A stretch of 64,000 nt of DNA from assembly GCA_000818945.1 (NCBI GenBank), contig KN805442.1, positions 1 to 64,000 on the forward strand, written 5' to 3'. The translations under genes and the position numbers were made by a program. Below the pieces are notes generated by a model that saw only the letters and a list, made by a program, of their open reading frames with translations, searched no databases and was not told the DNA's origin. Positions 10,904 through 19,905 of this stretch are shown piece after piece; within the stretch, counting starts at the first letter, position 1; the number at the start of each line of letters is the position of its first letter. The stretch is from Schizochytrium sp. CCTCC M209059. Taxonomy: Eukaryota > Sar > Bigyra > Thraustochytrida > Thraustochytriidae.

Positions 10904-11708
10904 CTAGAGAATGCGCTTGACTTCAAAGAACCTCCGCAAATAGTAAATCTGCCAGAGATTGACGGCAACGAGAATGAAAGCTTCGCATGAGGAAGAAAGA
11001 AGAACTCTCGAGCTCGTACTTTCTGTGGTGCGCTGGTGGCGCTCGCTGCGCCGTCGTAGGTATTCCTCCTGCTCCTTGAGGTCGCCAACCCGGCGACCAA
11101 GGCTGAGCACGAGCTGATGAACACGATCCACCGAAGACTATAAATATATACATGTACACGAGAGAAAAGAGAGAGAGAGAGAGAGAGAGAGAGATTAGAA
11201 ACGATTGGGCATTATATCGCAGAGAGGTTGGTGAGTTTCCGATTCTTGACCTGGGGTCGTGAACTGGTTCATTGAAAAAATAAAAGCTTACCTTGTCTGC
11301 GAGACCCTCAGTGGCCTCATTCTCCAGAAGCTCGTCAACACGACCGGCGTGGATCGAAAATTGTACTTTTTTGGCGGCACTCGTCGAGAGCTTGTTTCCA
11401 AAACAGACTTTGTAGCGTCCAGCCTCGGCGGCGTCAAACTCAAAATTACCCTCTTCCTGACGAAAGTGCTCGACGATCTTTTTCTGTGTCCTGGAGTAGA
11501 TCACTGCCAGGTCGATATCGAGGTACCCTCCATCGATGACCTGGTACGATCCGCGCATCTGCTCTCCAGTCGCGAGGTCCTCAAAGAAACAAACCTCCTC
11601 GTCTGCCTTGATCGTCACGAAGGTGCGTCCCTCGCACGCAGGAAAGAGCGTTGCAGCCAGCAAAGCCACAAGCAAAGCGAGAACTGATGCACGCGTGGGA
11701 GCGCCCAT
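10904..11708 (-). CDS. p24 family (emp24/TMED) cargo receptor
   Basis: Exons 11292-11708 and 10904-11137 give 216 residues. The start is the ATG at 11708; an earlier in-frame GTG was ignored. Residues 1-30 are a signal peptide (VLALLVALLAATLFPACEG). The lumenal GOLD domain carries the two expected cysteines, in EEVCFFED and YKVCFGN. A coiled coil follows (VDRVHQLVLSLGRRVGDLKEQEEYLRRRSERH), then TTESTSSRV, a membrane helix and the tail YYLRRFFEVKRIL with the FF motif used for COPII/COPI binding. p24 proteins cycle between ER and Golgi and select cargo. The 154-base intron begins GTAAGC, ends TAG and holds a (GA)n run. The gene shares a divergent 588-base promoter region with UTP18. Confidence 0.88.
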
Positions 11709-12296
11709 CCTACTCACGCGCGAGCCCCCTCGCTGTGCTCCGTGCGACCCGTACGCACTGCGCTACTGCGCGGCGCGACGCTTTTGCCGGTTTACGCTCA
11801 AGCGAACTAGCCTAGGCCTAGTACTAGTCAGTCTTATAGAAAGAAGATAGAGGCATTTGGGTCGACCGGAAAGAGCTAAACGACCTTCCAATGTACGATA
11901 AAAGACCTATTTGTGTGTTCTACATTCGTTCTGTTTCGCTCGAGCGTTCTTTGCGCAGGGCCAGTAGTTCTGGGCGAGAGGACCTCGACTGCAAGCAAGA
12001 CTCTTATCGCGCATGCGTGCGCGCGCGAAGAGGAGACGACGAGTGACATCCTCGAGCGAGCGTGCGAGCGAGCGAGCGCGGGACGACGCAAACAGGCCGC
12101 TCGACTGGTTGCGGGATTAGTCCGAGGAAGGCTTGATCTCGGATCGAGAGTCAACTGGCGCGGTCTCGACGTCTGCGCCACGCCTTGGCGACTCAACTTC
12201 TGGTTCGAGGTTTCACGTACGCTCTTCTTCGAGCATTATCGTCGACGCATTCGTTGACAACTCTTGGGATTCAACAGAGTAGATTAGCGTATCGCC
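11709..12296. promoter_or_regulatory. Divergent promoter region between p24 and UTP18
   Basis: 588 bases separate two opposed start codons. The middle (12044-12075) has GAGCGAGCGTGCGAGCGAGC-type repeats. A short palindrome-like CTAGGCCTAG lies at 11812-11821. No coding content is recognised. Confidence 0.5.
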
Positions 12297-12846
12297 ATGC
12301 CTCGCACGAGAACGGGAGCAGGGGCCAAGTCCCCCGGCGATGTGGCGACACCATCAAAGTCCAAGACTCGAGCTGCAACAAGGGCAGCAACAGCGGTAAA
12401 GCAGCCGAAGTCGCGCCAGTTGCCCAAGCGCGGAGCTGCTACTGCTGTCAAGCCAAAGGTTTCCCGCACTGCCAAGAAGCAGCAGTCTAGAACTGCGGAC
12501 GAGGGTGATGATTCGGACAACAGCTCTGTTGAAATTGTTAACCACTTTTCGCCGCTCCTTACGCGCGCGCAGCGTCGGAGAAAGACGATGAGCGATCTTG
12601 AAGTCCGCAAAGCTGTGGCGACGCCCGAAAAAGCTGCGGAAGGGGACGACTTTGTCAAGGTAGACCATGTTGAAAGTGGCGATGATAGTCATTCAAACGA
12701 AGACCTTTCGGATGCGTCAGTTGAAGAAAAGGGCAAAGAACTCACTGCCGAATCGAGCGCTCTGCAATCAAAGGTGGATGCTAATGATCTCGAGGAGGAC
12801 GAAAGCGATGACGACAAAGCTGACGTCGATGCCCACGTCGAAGACG

Positions 12847-12883
<37 letters not shown>

Positions 12884-13315
12884 AGTAGAGGACGAGGACG
12901 AGGACAACGACGATGACGATGACGAAGAGGAAGCTGAAGCTGAAGCTTCCCATCGTACGGCAGAGACAATCCTCGCTACGCCGCGAACCACGCGGAAGGG
13001 CTCGCGATTTGCCCCTCCATCCGCCAAGGACGATGATGACAGCGAGGAAGATAACCAGGAGGAGCAAGAGGAGCTGATTGTGACGAAAGAGCGTGCAGAG
13101 AAATCTTCGGATTCCGATGACGTGATTGAGAGTGGCGAAGAAGGAGAAGAAGAAGAAGAGGAAGAAGAAGAAGAGGAGGAAGAAGAAGAAGAAGAAGGCG
13201 ACCTCATTTCGCAAATGATTGCGCGCAACGGCGCACGCTCGAACGCGAACGAGGATGCTGAAGAAGAGGAAGATGACGACGACGAGGAGGAGGAGGCGGA
13301 AGAAGAAGAAGATGA

Positions 13316-13372
<57 letters not shown>

Positions 13373-14906
13373 AGAGAGTGACGAGGAAGAACAGGCGCTT
13401 GAAATGGCCCTCTTCGGCAACCTTAAAAGCTCAAAGACCCGAAAGGAGCTGGAGGCTGTCAACAGCGGCGCCAAGGCGCGAGAGCTACGCGACGCGGACA
13501 TTTTTGTCGAGGACAAGGGCGCCGCTGACGACAGCGATGACGAAGACTCTGGATTGACGAAAAAGAAGAAGAACAAGAATCAAACGAAGAAGGCCGCTGC
13601 GGCAGCGTGGGAAGACGATGACGATCTCGCGGTCCAAGTTGACCTTCGCAAGTCGAGCAAGGTGCGCAAGCTACGCGAAGATCGCGATGAAGGCGTGGTG
13701 GACGGCAAAGAATATTCGAAGCGACTCCGAGAGCAATTTCGGAAAATGAACCGCGACGCAGAATGGGCAGAGTTGCCTTCACGCAAACGTGCGCGCAGAA
13801 AGGACGCTGGGGACGACGCAGAGGGTGATGCGGACGACGCAGATTCCGAGGATGAAGAGATGGCTCTCCTCCGAAGCAGCGAGCCCCTCACGCGGAGGGC
13901 AAACGAGTTCCGACGGCTGCCTCCGGGTCGTTTGTACGTGTCCCGGCTGAACGACGCGAACCAGCACGCGCCATCCAAAGCCGTAGTGCAGAGCGTGGCG
14001 TGGCACAAACAGGGGCAACTTTTGGCCACCGCGGGATACGACAAGGCAGTGCGAATTTTTAAGGTCGACGGCAAGGTGAATGCCCGCGTAGAGTCTGTCT
14101 ACCTTCGCGATATGCCCATCTTTAACGCGCAGTTTACGGGTCGTAATCACGAGCAGCTCATTTGCGTCGGCCGACGCAGGTTCTTTTACTGGCTCGATCT
14201 CGAGTCCGGGTCCGTAGGCAAGGTCCCGAACATTCTAGGCAGAGCGGAGCGCAGTTTGGAGAGTATGGCCGTGGCTCCGGACGGTTCTCTCCTGGCCTTT
14301 ATGGGATATGACGGCAACGTTATCCTGGTCTCGCAAGAGTCCAAGCAGTGGGTGGCAAACGTCAAGATGAACGAGAACGCGTCGTGTGCTGCTTTTTCGC
14401 AGGATGGGCGCTACCTGTACTCTGGCGGCGATCATGGTCGCGTATATTGCTGGGACATGCGAACACGGCGCATCCTTTTTCGCTTCCAGGATCAGGGTAG
14501 CACATGGACGCGCTCCTTGGCTGTGACGAATGCGAACGATCGGCTGGCTGTTGGCTCTTCGAACGGTGTTGTGAACCTTTACGAGATGGACGCATTGAGC
14601 CGCGCAGACGCGAGCAAGGCTCCGGAGCCTACCAAGGCCATCATGTCACTCACCACCGCAGTGGACCAGGTGACCTTTAATGGCGATGGGCAATTGCTTG
14701 CGCTGATGTCGCGACGCAAGCAGGATGCCGTGCGCCTTTTTAACACGAACACGCTCAGTGTTGTGCAGAACTGGCCGACATCGAAAACCCCGCTGCATTA
14801 TGCTAGTGCAGTTTCTTTTAGCCCTGGGTCGGGTATGCTTGCCCTCGGCAACGATCGCGGTCGCTGCCTCTTGTACCGTCTCAACCACTACAAGACCGCC
14901 GCTTAG
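12297..14906 (+). CDS. UTP18: U3 snoRNP/SSU processome WD40 protein UTP18
   Basis: A single-exon 869-residue protein. Residues from about 540 form a WD40 propeller with the UTP18 order: RLNDANQHAPSKAVVQSV, HKQGQLLATAGYDKAVRIFKVDGK, YLRDMPIFNAQFTGRNHEQL, FFYWLDLESG, then SLLAFMGYDGNVILVS and GRYLYSGGDHGRVYCWDMRT. UTP18 belongs to the UTP-B module that processes 18S pre-rRNA in the nucleolus. The N-terminal half is unusual: Glu and Asp runs at residues about 180-225, 280-300 and 315-360, including an Asp run encoded by consecutive GAC codons near 13316-13370. This makes it some 250-300 residues longer than the usual UTP18. Between acidic tracts and propeller, AAWEDDDDLAVQVDLRKSSKVRKLRED matches the pre-propeller block of the family. 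Confidence 0.9.
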
Positions 14907-15409
14907 GTTCCATTACATGTTTTAACAAGAGAGAGAATCTTATTGGCGAGCACGTTAGATCTTACCTGCCCTTTATAAAAAATAAAAAAGAGGAAAGAGG
15001 AGAGCGAGTGAAAGGTCGTGCTATTTTTTTGGTCTAATTCATCGATATGAACAAGAATGGCCGGTGTAGCCGCTGTCTCGCACACGATATAACAAGGCAA
15101 AAGGCCACCGTTTATCAGGCACAAGATGTACTGGCTGAACGTCGTGTACAAGTGAAAGGACGTGCCAATCATTTTGTTTAGTTCGTTGATATGAACGAGA
15201 ACGGCCGGTATAGCCGCTGTCTCGCTCACGATACAACAAAGCAAAACACATTCCTTATCAGGCACAAGATCTACTGGCTGTCCGTCGTGCTCTTGCTCAA
15301 GTCAAGTAACATAGAGCCTTGATGCAATCCATCGACAGCCGAAAAAGGAGTCGCAACAAGAAAGGAAAGAAAGATCAAGTTGGTTGTTTTTACTCACGCG
15401 AAGCAAGTA
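14907..15409. other. Convergent intergenic with a tandem duplication
   Basis: 503 bases lie between the 3' ends of UTP18 and the COX14-like gene. Most of it is two head-to-tail copies of a 144-base unit, listed separately. No gene is recognised. Confidence 0.6.
15008..15293. repeat. Two tandem copies of a 144-base unit
   Basis: Landmarks recur exactly 144 bases apart: GTGAAAGG at 15008 and 15152, and GATATGAAC at 15044 and 15188. The blocks GGCCGGTRTAGCCGCTGTCT and TTATCAGGCACAAGAT are in both copies. The copies differ by scattered substitutions, so the duplication is not recent. The period is a multiple of three, and on the minus strand both copies read as related peptides (ETAAIPAVLVHINELN and ETAATPAILVHIDELD). 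Confidence 0.9.
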
Positions 15410-15679
15410 TTATTTTTTGGAGTCGAGAACCTCGTCGTTAAAGGTGACTTCCATGGTCTTCATGTCGAGCTTGAGACCCTTGACCTTGCCGTCAGAGGTG
15501 CCCTCTGGGACAACACCCTGCTCCTCCAGCTCGCGAAGCCTGGCATTGAGCTTTTGTCTGCGCTCGACCAGCGTCACGCTCTGGTTAAATGTCGAGTATC
15601 CAAGGAAAAGGGTGGCGCCAATAAGCCCCGCAACCACCGTGCGCTGGCCGACGTCTGCCAGCCGCGAGAGCCCGCTCAT
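15410..15679 (-). CDS. Small single-TM protein, COX14-like
   Basis: An 89-residue single-exon protein from the ATG at 15679. It starts MSGLSRLADVGQRTVVAGLI; a hydrophobic helix runs from about residue 13 to 30 and ends GYSTFNQS, followed by a charged helix VERRQKLNARLRELEEQG. The LADVGxRT start, GY after the helix and RR...EEQ afterwards line up by eye with COX14, the small inner-membrane factor for COX1 translation and assembly in mitochondria. The resemblance spans about 45 residues and is suggestive only. The C-terminal 35 residues are polar and have no counterpart there. The alternative is an unrelated mitochondrial or ER miniprotein. Confidence 0.55.
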   Translation of the reverse strand: MSGLSRLADVGQRTVVAGLIGATLFLGYSTFNQSVTLVERRQKLNARLRELEEQGVVPEGTSDGKVKGLKLDMKTMEVTFNDEVLDSKK

Positions 15680-16257
15680 GTTTCTGGAATGAGCTTGTGA
15701 CCTTCGCGACCACTTGCTCTGCCTCGCTCGGCGCCTCTTTTCCGACTCGCACGCAACGAGCTATGCCGCGCAGAGGACCGCCGGAGGGAGACCGGTCGCC
15801 GGGTGGTCAGCTAGGCAAGGCGCACTCCTGAGACAATCGCGGTCCCGCGCACGTTGATCGTGGACCCGAGCGCTGCGAGAGAAATAAGACTGGCGACCGC
15901 CTTGGTGTTTCGCGCAATTTTTTCGCGGTGTTTTTTTTGTTTTTTTGACCAGGTTGTCATCCAGCATCCGTCCCAACTAAAAGTCGAAGGAGCTCGTTGC
16001 TTTCGGTGCGTACAGCGTGAATGAATGCCTTTCATGTTTTTTTCGGGGGCAAGAGATGTTTGGAGTCTGCCTGCATATCTGTGGAAAAGCAGGACGTAGA
16101 AAAGGAGGAAAGTTTCCGCGGTTGATCATCTTCATGAGATTACACGGGCGAACACGAGTCGCGTGCGCCAAATCGAACGATGCCACTGACGGACGGACAT
16201 GTTCTTTGAGAGGAAAAAGGGAGAAAGGGAAACAGAGATGTAGATAGCATCTTCGCG
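15680..16257. other. Intergenic, 578 bases
   Basis: This lies between the COX14-like start and the stop of the epoxide-hydrolase-like gene, both on the minus strand. A 49-codon ATG frame (15811-15957, minus) could be an upstream ORF or a lost exon; it has no family resemblance. Confidence 0.45.
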
Positions 16258-17032
16258 TCATGATGCCGAGGCGGAAGGTCTGACGATTTGGTCCTGGACA
16301 AGGGCAGCTCGCATATTTGCCCCCTTGCCAAAAGTGTTGCGAACAAACTCCTTGTAGCGACAATAGTCCCAATAGTCCTTCCAGAATTCAATCTTGCCTT
16401 GGCAAACCTGGGCAAAGAAGAGCATTTGTCAGTCGGAAGCTGGTGAATATTAAAAAGCCAGGGAAGGGCTCCACGGTGCGTGCAAGGACAACTTTTCTTA
16501 CCTTGAAGTATCCACAAATGGGTATTCTTAGCCAAGTGCCTTTGACGAGAAAGTTATCAATGCGCTCAACGAAGACAAGTGAGCCATTGCGCGCAAATTT
16601 GAGCGTTGTTAAGTCTGCTTTGATGCATCGCATACACGCTGAAGCAGCAAAAGCCTCTCGAAACATGGTCTTGCCACGAATTGTATATTCAGGTGGATGA
16701 GGCTCATTGATGTAAATAATGTCTTCTGCCACCAAGTCGCAGATTACGTCAAGGTCTTGGCAACTCTGAGCCAATAAAAAGGCTTTGACCACTTCGACAG
16801 GGCAAGCGATCTTGGTGCTACCGCCAGAGAGCGCGAGATCGGCATCAATTTCGTTCCAGCGCATTTCAGGCTCTTCCGAAGCACGCGAGGAAGAAGAAGA
16901 AGAAGCAGAAGAAGAGGCTTGAGATTCCCAGGCGGCATAGGCTGCACAGCCTAGAGCGTGCAGGGCCGCTCCACAGGCAGCCCCGGCGCCCCATAGCACA
17001 AGCCTTTCCCGAACAGGTCGCGCGATCATCAT
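16258..17032 (-). CDS. Limonene-1,2-epoxide hydrolase-fold enzyme, membrane-anchored
   Basis: Exons 16502-17032 and 16258-16407 (intron GTAAGA...CCAG, 94 bases) give 226 residues. The first 35 residues contain a hydrophobic Ala/Gly-rich helix (LVLWGAGAACGAALHALGCAAYAAW), then a Ser-rich linker. From about residue 80 the sequence follows the limonene-1,2-epoxide hydrolase domain of the NTF2 superfamily. The catalytic set known from the Rhodococcus enzyme is present in order: Tyr-x-Asn in IIYINEPHPP, Arg-x-Asp in FVERIDNF, and the later Asp in IEFWKDYWDY. The enzyme should therefore hydrate an epoxide to a diol at a membrane; substrate unknown. The ATG at 17032 (followed by a second ATG at 17029) was chosen over an upstream GTG. 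The intron falls exactly where the strand GYFK-VCQGKIEFW is rejoined. Confidence 0.8.
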
Positions 17033-18038
17033 TGCCCGCGACCAAAGCCCATTATGCGATGCCACCGAGCTGCCTGGTTCGACCCTTTGCGATCTCAATG
17101 CCAATTGCGGCACCCAAGGGCGGCGCGGCGCGCGGCGCGCTAGTCTTCATGTCATCGTTGCCAGGCGGACAACTAGTTTTGTTCCTTGTGTTCCATCTAA
17201 GTCTCTCTCTCTCTGTCTCTCTTTGTCTCTCTCTCTCTCCTCTTATTACACACGCACCGCCCGTACGCACCAAGCCCGCTTCTTTCAGACGCTCTCAAGC
17301 ATTGCCGCTTGCTTTTCTGGCTGGTAGAACTCATACATGGCGCACGCCTTAAAGTCCCCAACATGGACGGTTTCGTTCTTTAAGCCTCTGCCTTGTAAAG
17401 GCAGAGGCTGGCTGAATATTACACAACGGCAACCAACTAACAGCGTAGTACGGCAAGTAAGCGCTACTAGCCAGCCAGCCAGCCAGCCAGCTCAACGTGC
17501 CAAAGCTTGCCTCCGCCTTGACTTGCATATGTATATCCGTTGGGCTAGTAAGAGTTTAGTTAGCGAAAACTTTAAAGAGACGGTTACGATGGGCTCGAGC
17601 CTCAAGCCAATTGGCGTGCTCCGGGCTTAGGGAAAGAGCTCTCGTTGCGCGGCAAGACTTTGCGCAGCAAAAGGTCGGCAAACTTCAAAGGTCTCTCCTC
17701 GCTTACATCTTGTCGTTTGGAGCGAAAGAAGCAGTGTCGCCGACGACAGGAGCACGAAGCACGGGCCTTGGAAGCGCGCGGCAACCAGCTCGGTAAGTTC
17801 TGCCTGGCCGCCCACGCTGAGAAGAGAGAGACTGGCATCGCTCAGAAGGTGGCGTTCGTGCGGAGACAAAAAAGAGTGGAGAGCTAACTTCGATTACGCT
17901 TGCTTGCGTGCGTGCGTTTTTGCTTTTTTGCAAACGACAACGACGACAACGACGACAACGACGACAACGACTACAACGACGCCGAAGAAAGAAGCAAAGA
18001 ACTAGAACACCAAGAGTGTCCACCGAACAAACGAAACC
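17033..18038. promoter_or_regulatory. Divergent promoter region between LEH-like gene and ARL3
   Basis: About 1 kb with start codons at both ends. It contains CT microsatellites (17199-17241), a (CCAG)n run at 17470-17491 and an ACGACAACG repeat at 17934-17980 in the likely ARL3 5' UTR. A strong GTAAGT at 17793 could be the donor of a 5' UTR intron of ARL3, but I could not fix its acceptor. Confidence 0.5.
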
Positions 18039-18599
18039 ATGGGTCTCCTGAACTTGCTGCGCAAGCTCAAGAAGTCGGATGACGAGGCGCGTCTTTTGGT
18101 GCTGGGTCTGGACAATGCCGGCAAGACAACTATCCTGAAGAAGCTGTCCGCTGAGGATATTGACAACATTATGCCGACGCAGGGCTTCAACATCAAGTCT
18201 ATTCAGAGCGCCGGCTTCAAGCTCAACGTTTGGGATATTGGTGGCCAGAAGACCATTCGCCCGTACTGGCGCAACTACTACGATAACACTGACGCGCTCG
18301 TGTACGTTGTGGACTCGGCAGATCGCAGCCGCATTGACGAGGCCCAGGAAGAGCTTGCCTCCCTGCTCAAGGAGGACAAGCTCGCTGGCACCCCGGTGCT
18401 TGTCTTTGCTAACAAGCAGGACCTTCTCAGCGCTATTTCGGCGTCCGAGGTGGCGGACCTTCTTCAGATTAACGACGACCGCGCTTTTCAGATTCAGGCG
18501 TGCTCGGCCAAGTCTGGCGAAGGTCTCTCGGACGGTCTTGAGTGGCTCGTGGAGCAACTCAATGACAAGGAGGACGGCGCCGCCCACGAGGGCAAGTAA
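18039..18599 (+). CDS. ARL3: ARL3 small GTPase
   Basis: A single-exon 186-residue protein. It begins MGLLNLLRKLKKSDDEARLL, with Gly2. Nucleotide motifs are complete: GLDNAGKT (P-loop), switch I TQGFNIKS, WDIGGQKTIRPYW (switch II), NKQD and CSAKSGEG. The IKSIQSAGFKLNVWDIGGQ block is closer to ARL3 than to ARL2 or ARF. Arl3 loads on membranes and releases lipidated cargo from UNC119 and PDE6D carriers inside cilia, so it fits the flagellated cell implied by the dynein genes here. Unlike many metazoan copies, the C-terminus extends by a short acidic tail, NDKEDGAAHEGK. Codon choice is strongly C/G-ending and uniform, suggesting steady expression. Confidence 0.9.
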   Translation: MGLLNLLRKLKKSDDEARLLVLGLDNAGKTTILKKLSAEDIDNIMPTQGFNIKSIQSAGFKLNVWDIGGQKTIRPYWRNYYDNTDALVYVVDSADRSRIDEAQEELASLLKEDKLAGTPVLVFANKQDLLSAISASEVADLLQINDDRAFQIQACSAKSGEGLSDGLEWLVEQLNDKEDGAAHEGK

Positions 18600-19905
18600 G
18601 CGAAGCTATGATAAGCTACCCTAGCCTTGCTAGCTAACTAGCTTCAAGTACAAGGACGGGGAAGCCGCCCACTCTCTTCCGAAGAAGATTCGGACCTGCA
18701 GTGAGCGAACACGCACGAGCAAACCCTCCTTTTTACCAAACCAACGCGTTCGAGCGTTTGCTGCGTCGCGGTGTAGATTTAAGTGATCCCCAACACGTCA
18801 CAGGGGCTCACTCTATCTTGTCTACTTGCTAGTTGGTCGGTTGGATGGATGGTTGACTAGCCAAGTGTCACTTCCCTCATCCCACCATGCTCACTTCCCG
18901 TAGGCCTAGTGTACTCGAACCTGTTGCAAGATTTTCATAACTTTGTCCAACGACGATAATCACAAAAAGAGAGGCAATCAAAGAGAGGGCAAAATAGAGA
19001 GAGAGAGAGAGAGAGAGTAGAATGGTGCTAATATTTTACACGATGAGGTCATGAAGACACGTCATGTAAGGTCTGGTAGGCCTTGAGAAGATGTATATCG
19101 GATCGACATCAATTCGTTGATTGCCAAAAAGTCTTTGTTTGCAAGTGAGGCAACCTAAGCGCAGGGAAAAGATAACGATCGTAGTCCGGGATGTCAGGAC
19201 CTTGTGCGACTCAGGCAACCAAAGAGAGGGAACGAGAGAGAGTGTGTGAGAGAGAGAGAGAGTAGAATGGTGCTGTTATTTTACAGGACGAGGTCATGAA
19301 GACACGCCATGCAAGGTCTGGTAGGCCTTGAGAAGATGTATATCGGATCGACATCAATTCGTCGTTGATTGCCAAAAAGTCTTTGTTTGCAAGTGAGGCA
19401 ACCTAAGCGCGGAGATAAGATAATGATCGTAGTCCGAGATATCAGGACCTTGTGCAACTGGGGATAGTCGCGAGACTTTCGCTTTCGTTTGCAAGTGAGG
19501 TGGATAGAAAGCATATGGGTCCTAGTCCCGCTGCCAAGGACTTGGTGTGACAGAGGCGAGGTTGTATCAAGCCGTCCAAAAGGAAAGAAAGCGATATTGT
19601 GATGAGAACTTGGAAGAATTTTACTTTCTAAGAGGTATACATATTCACGTAATCAGAACGACGAGCTCGCGTCCGGGCGCGTCGTTTGCTAGCTCCTAGC
19701 TAAAACTAGCTCCACCGGGGCTCTTTCTTCTCGTGAAAGTAAAGAGAGCTTGCTAGTGTGGGGTGGTGGTGCAAAGAGAAAAAGACGGGGTTGTGAGAGA
19801 AAAAAGAAGAGGTAGAGATAGCGGGCTTTTGACTGACTGACCGACGGTGACGAGGTGTAATCGTCATCGTTTGGTCAAGGCGCGCATGCGCGTCTCTTCT
19901 TCTTT
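18600..19905. other. Convergent intergenic with a tandem duplication
   Basis: 1.3 kb lie between the ARL3 and ODC-like stop codons. The centre holds two copies of a unit of about 243 bases, listed separately. The rest is short repeats such as CTAGCTAACTAG (near 18626) and GA runs. No gene is recognised. Confidence 0.55.
18973..19459. repeat. Two tandem copies of a ~243-base unit
   Basis: Copy 1 is about 18973-19213 and copy 2 about 19214-19459. Each starts GGCAAYCAAAGAGAGGG, runs through a (GA)n tract and GTAGAATGGTGCT, then GAGGTCATGAAGACAC, GGTCTGGTAGGCCTTGAGAA and GGACCTTGTGC. The offset is 241 bases at the start and 245 inside because of small indels in the GA tract, plus three bases in the AATTCGTCGTTG block. 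A further partial echo (GTTTGCAAGTGAGG) is at about 19488. Confidence 0.9.

Noticed and set aside
15811..15957. 49-codon ATG frame (minus) with a hydrophobic stretch
   Set aside because: No family resemblance and no splice connection to the COX14-like gene could be made; it may be an upstream ORF.
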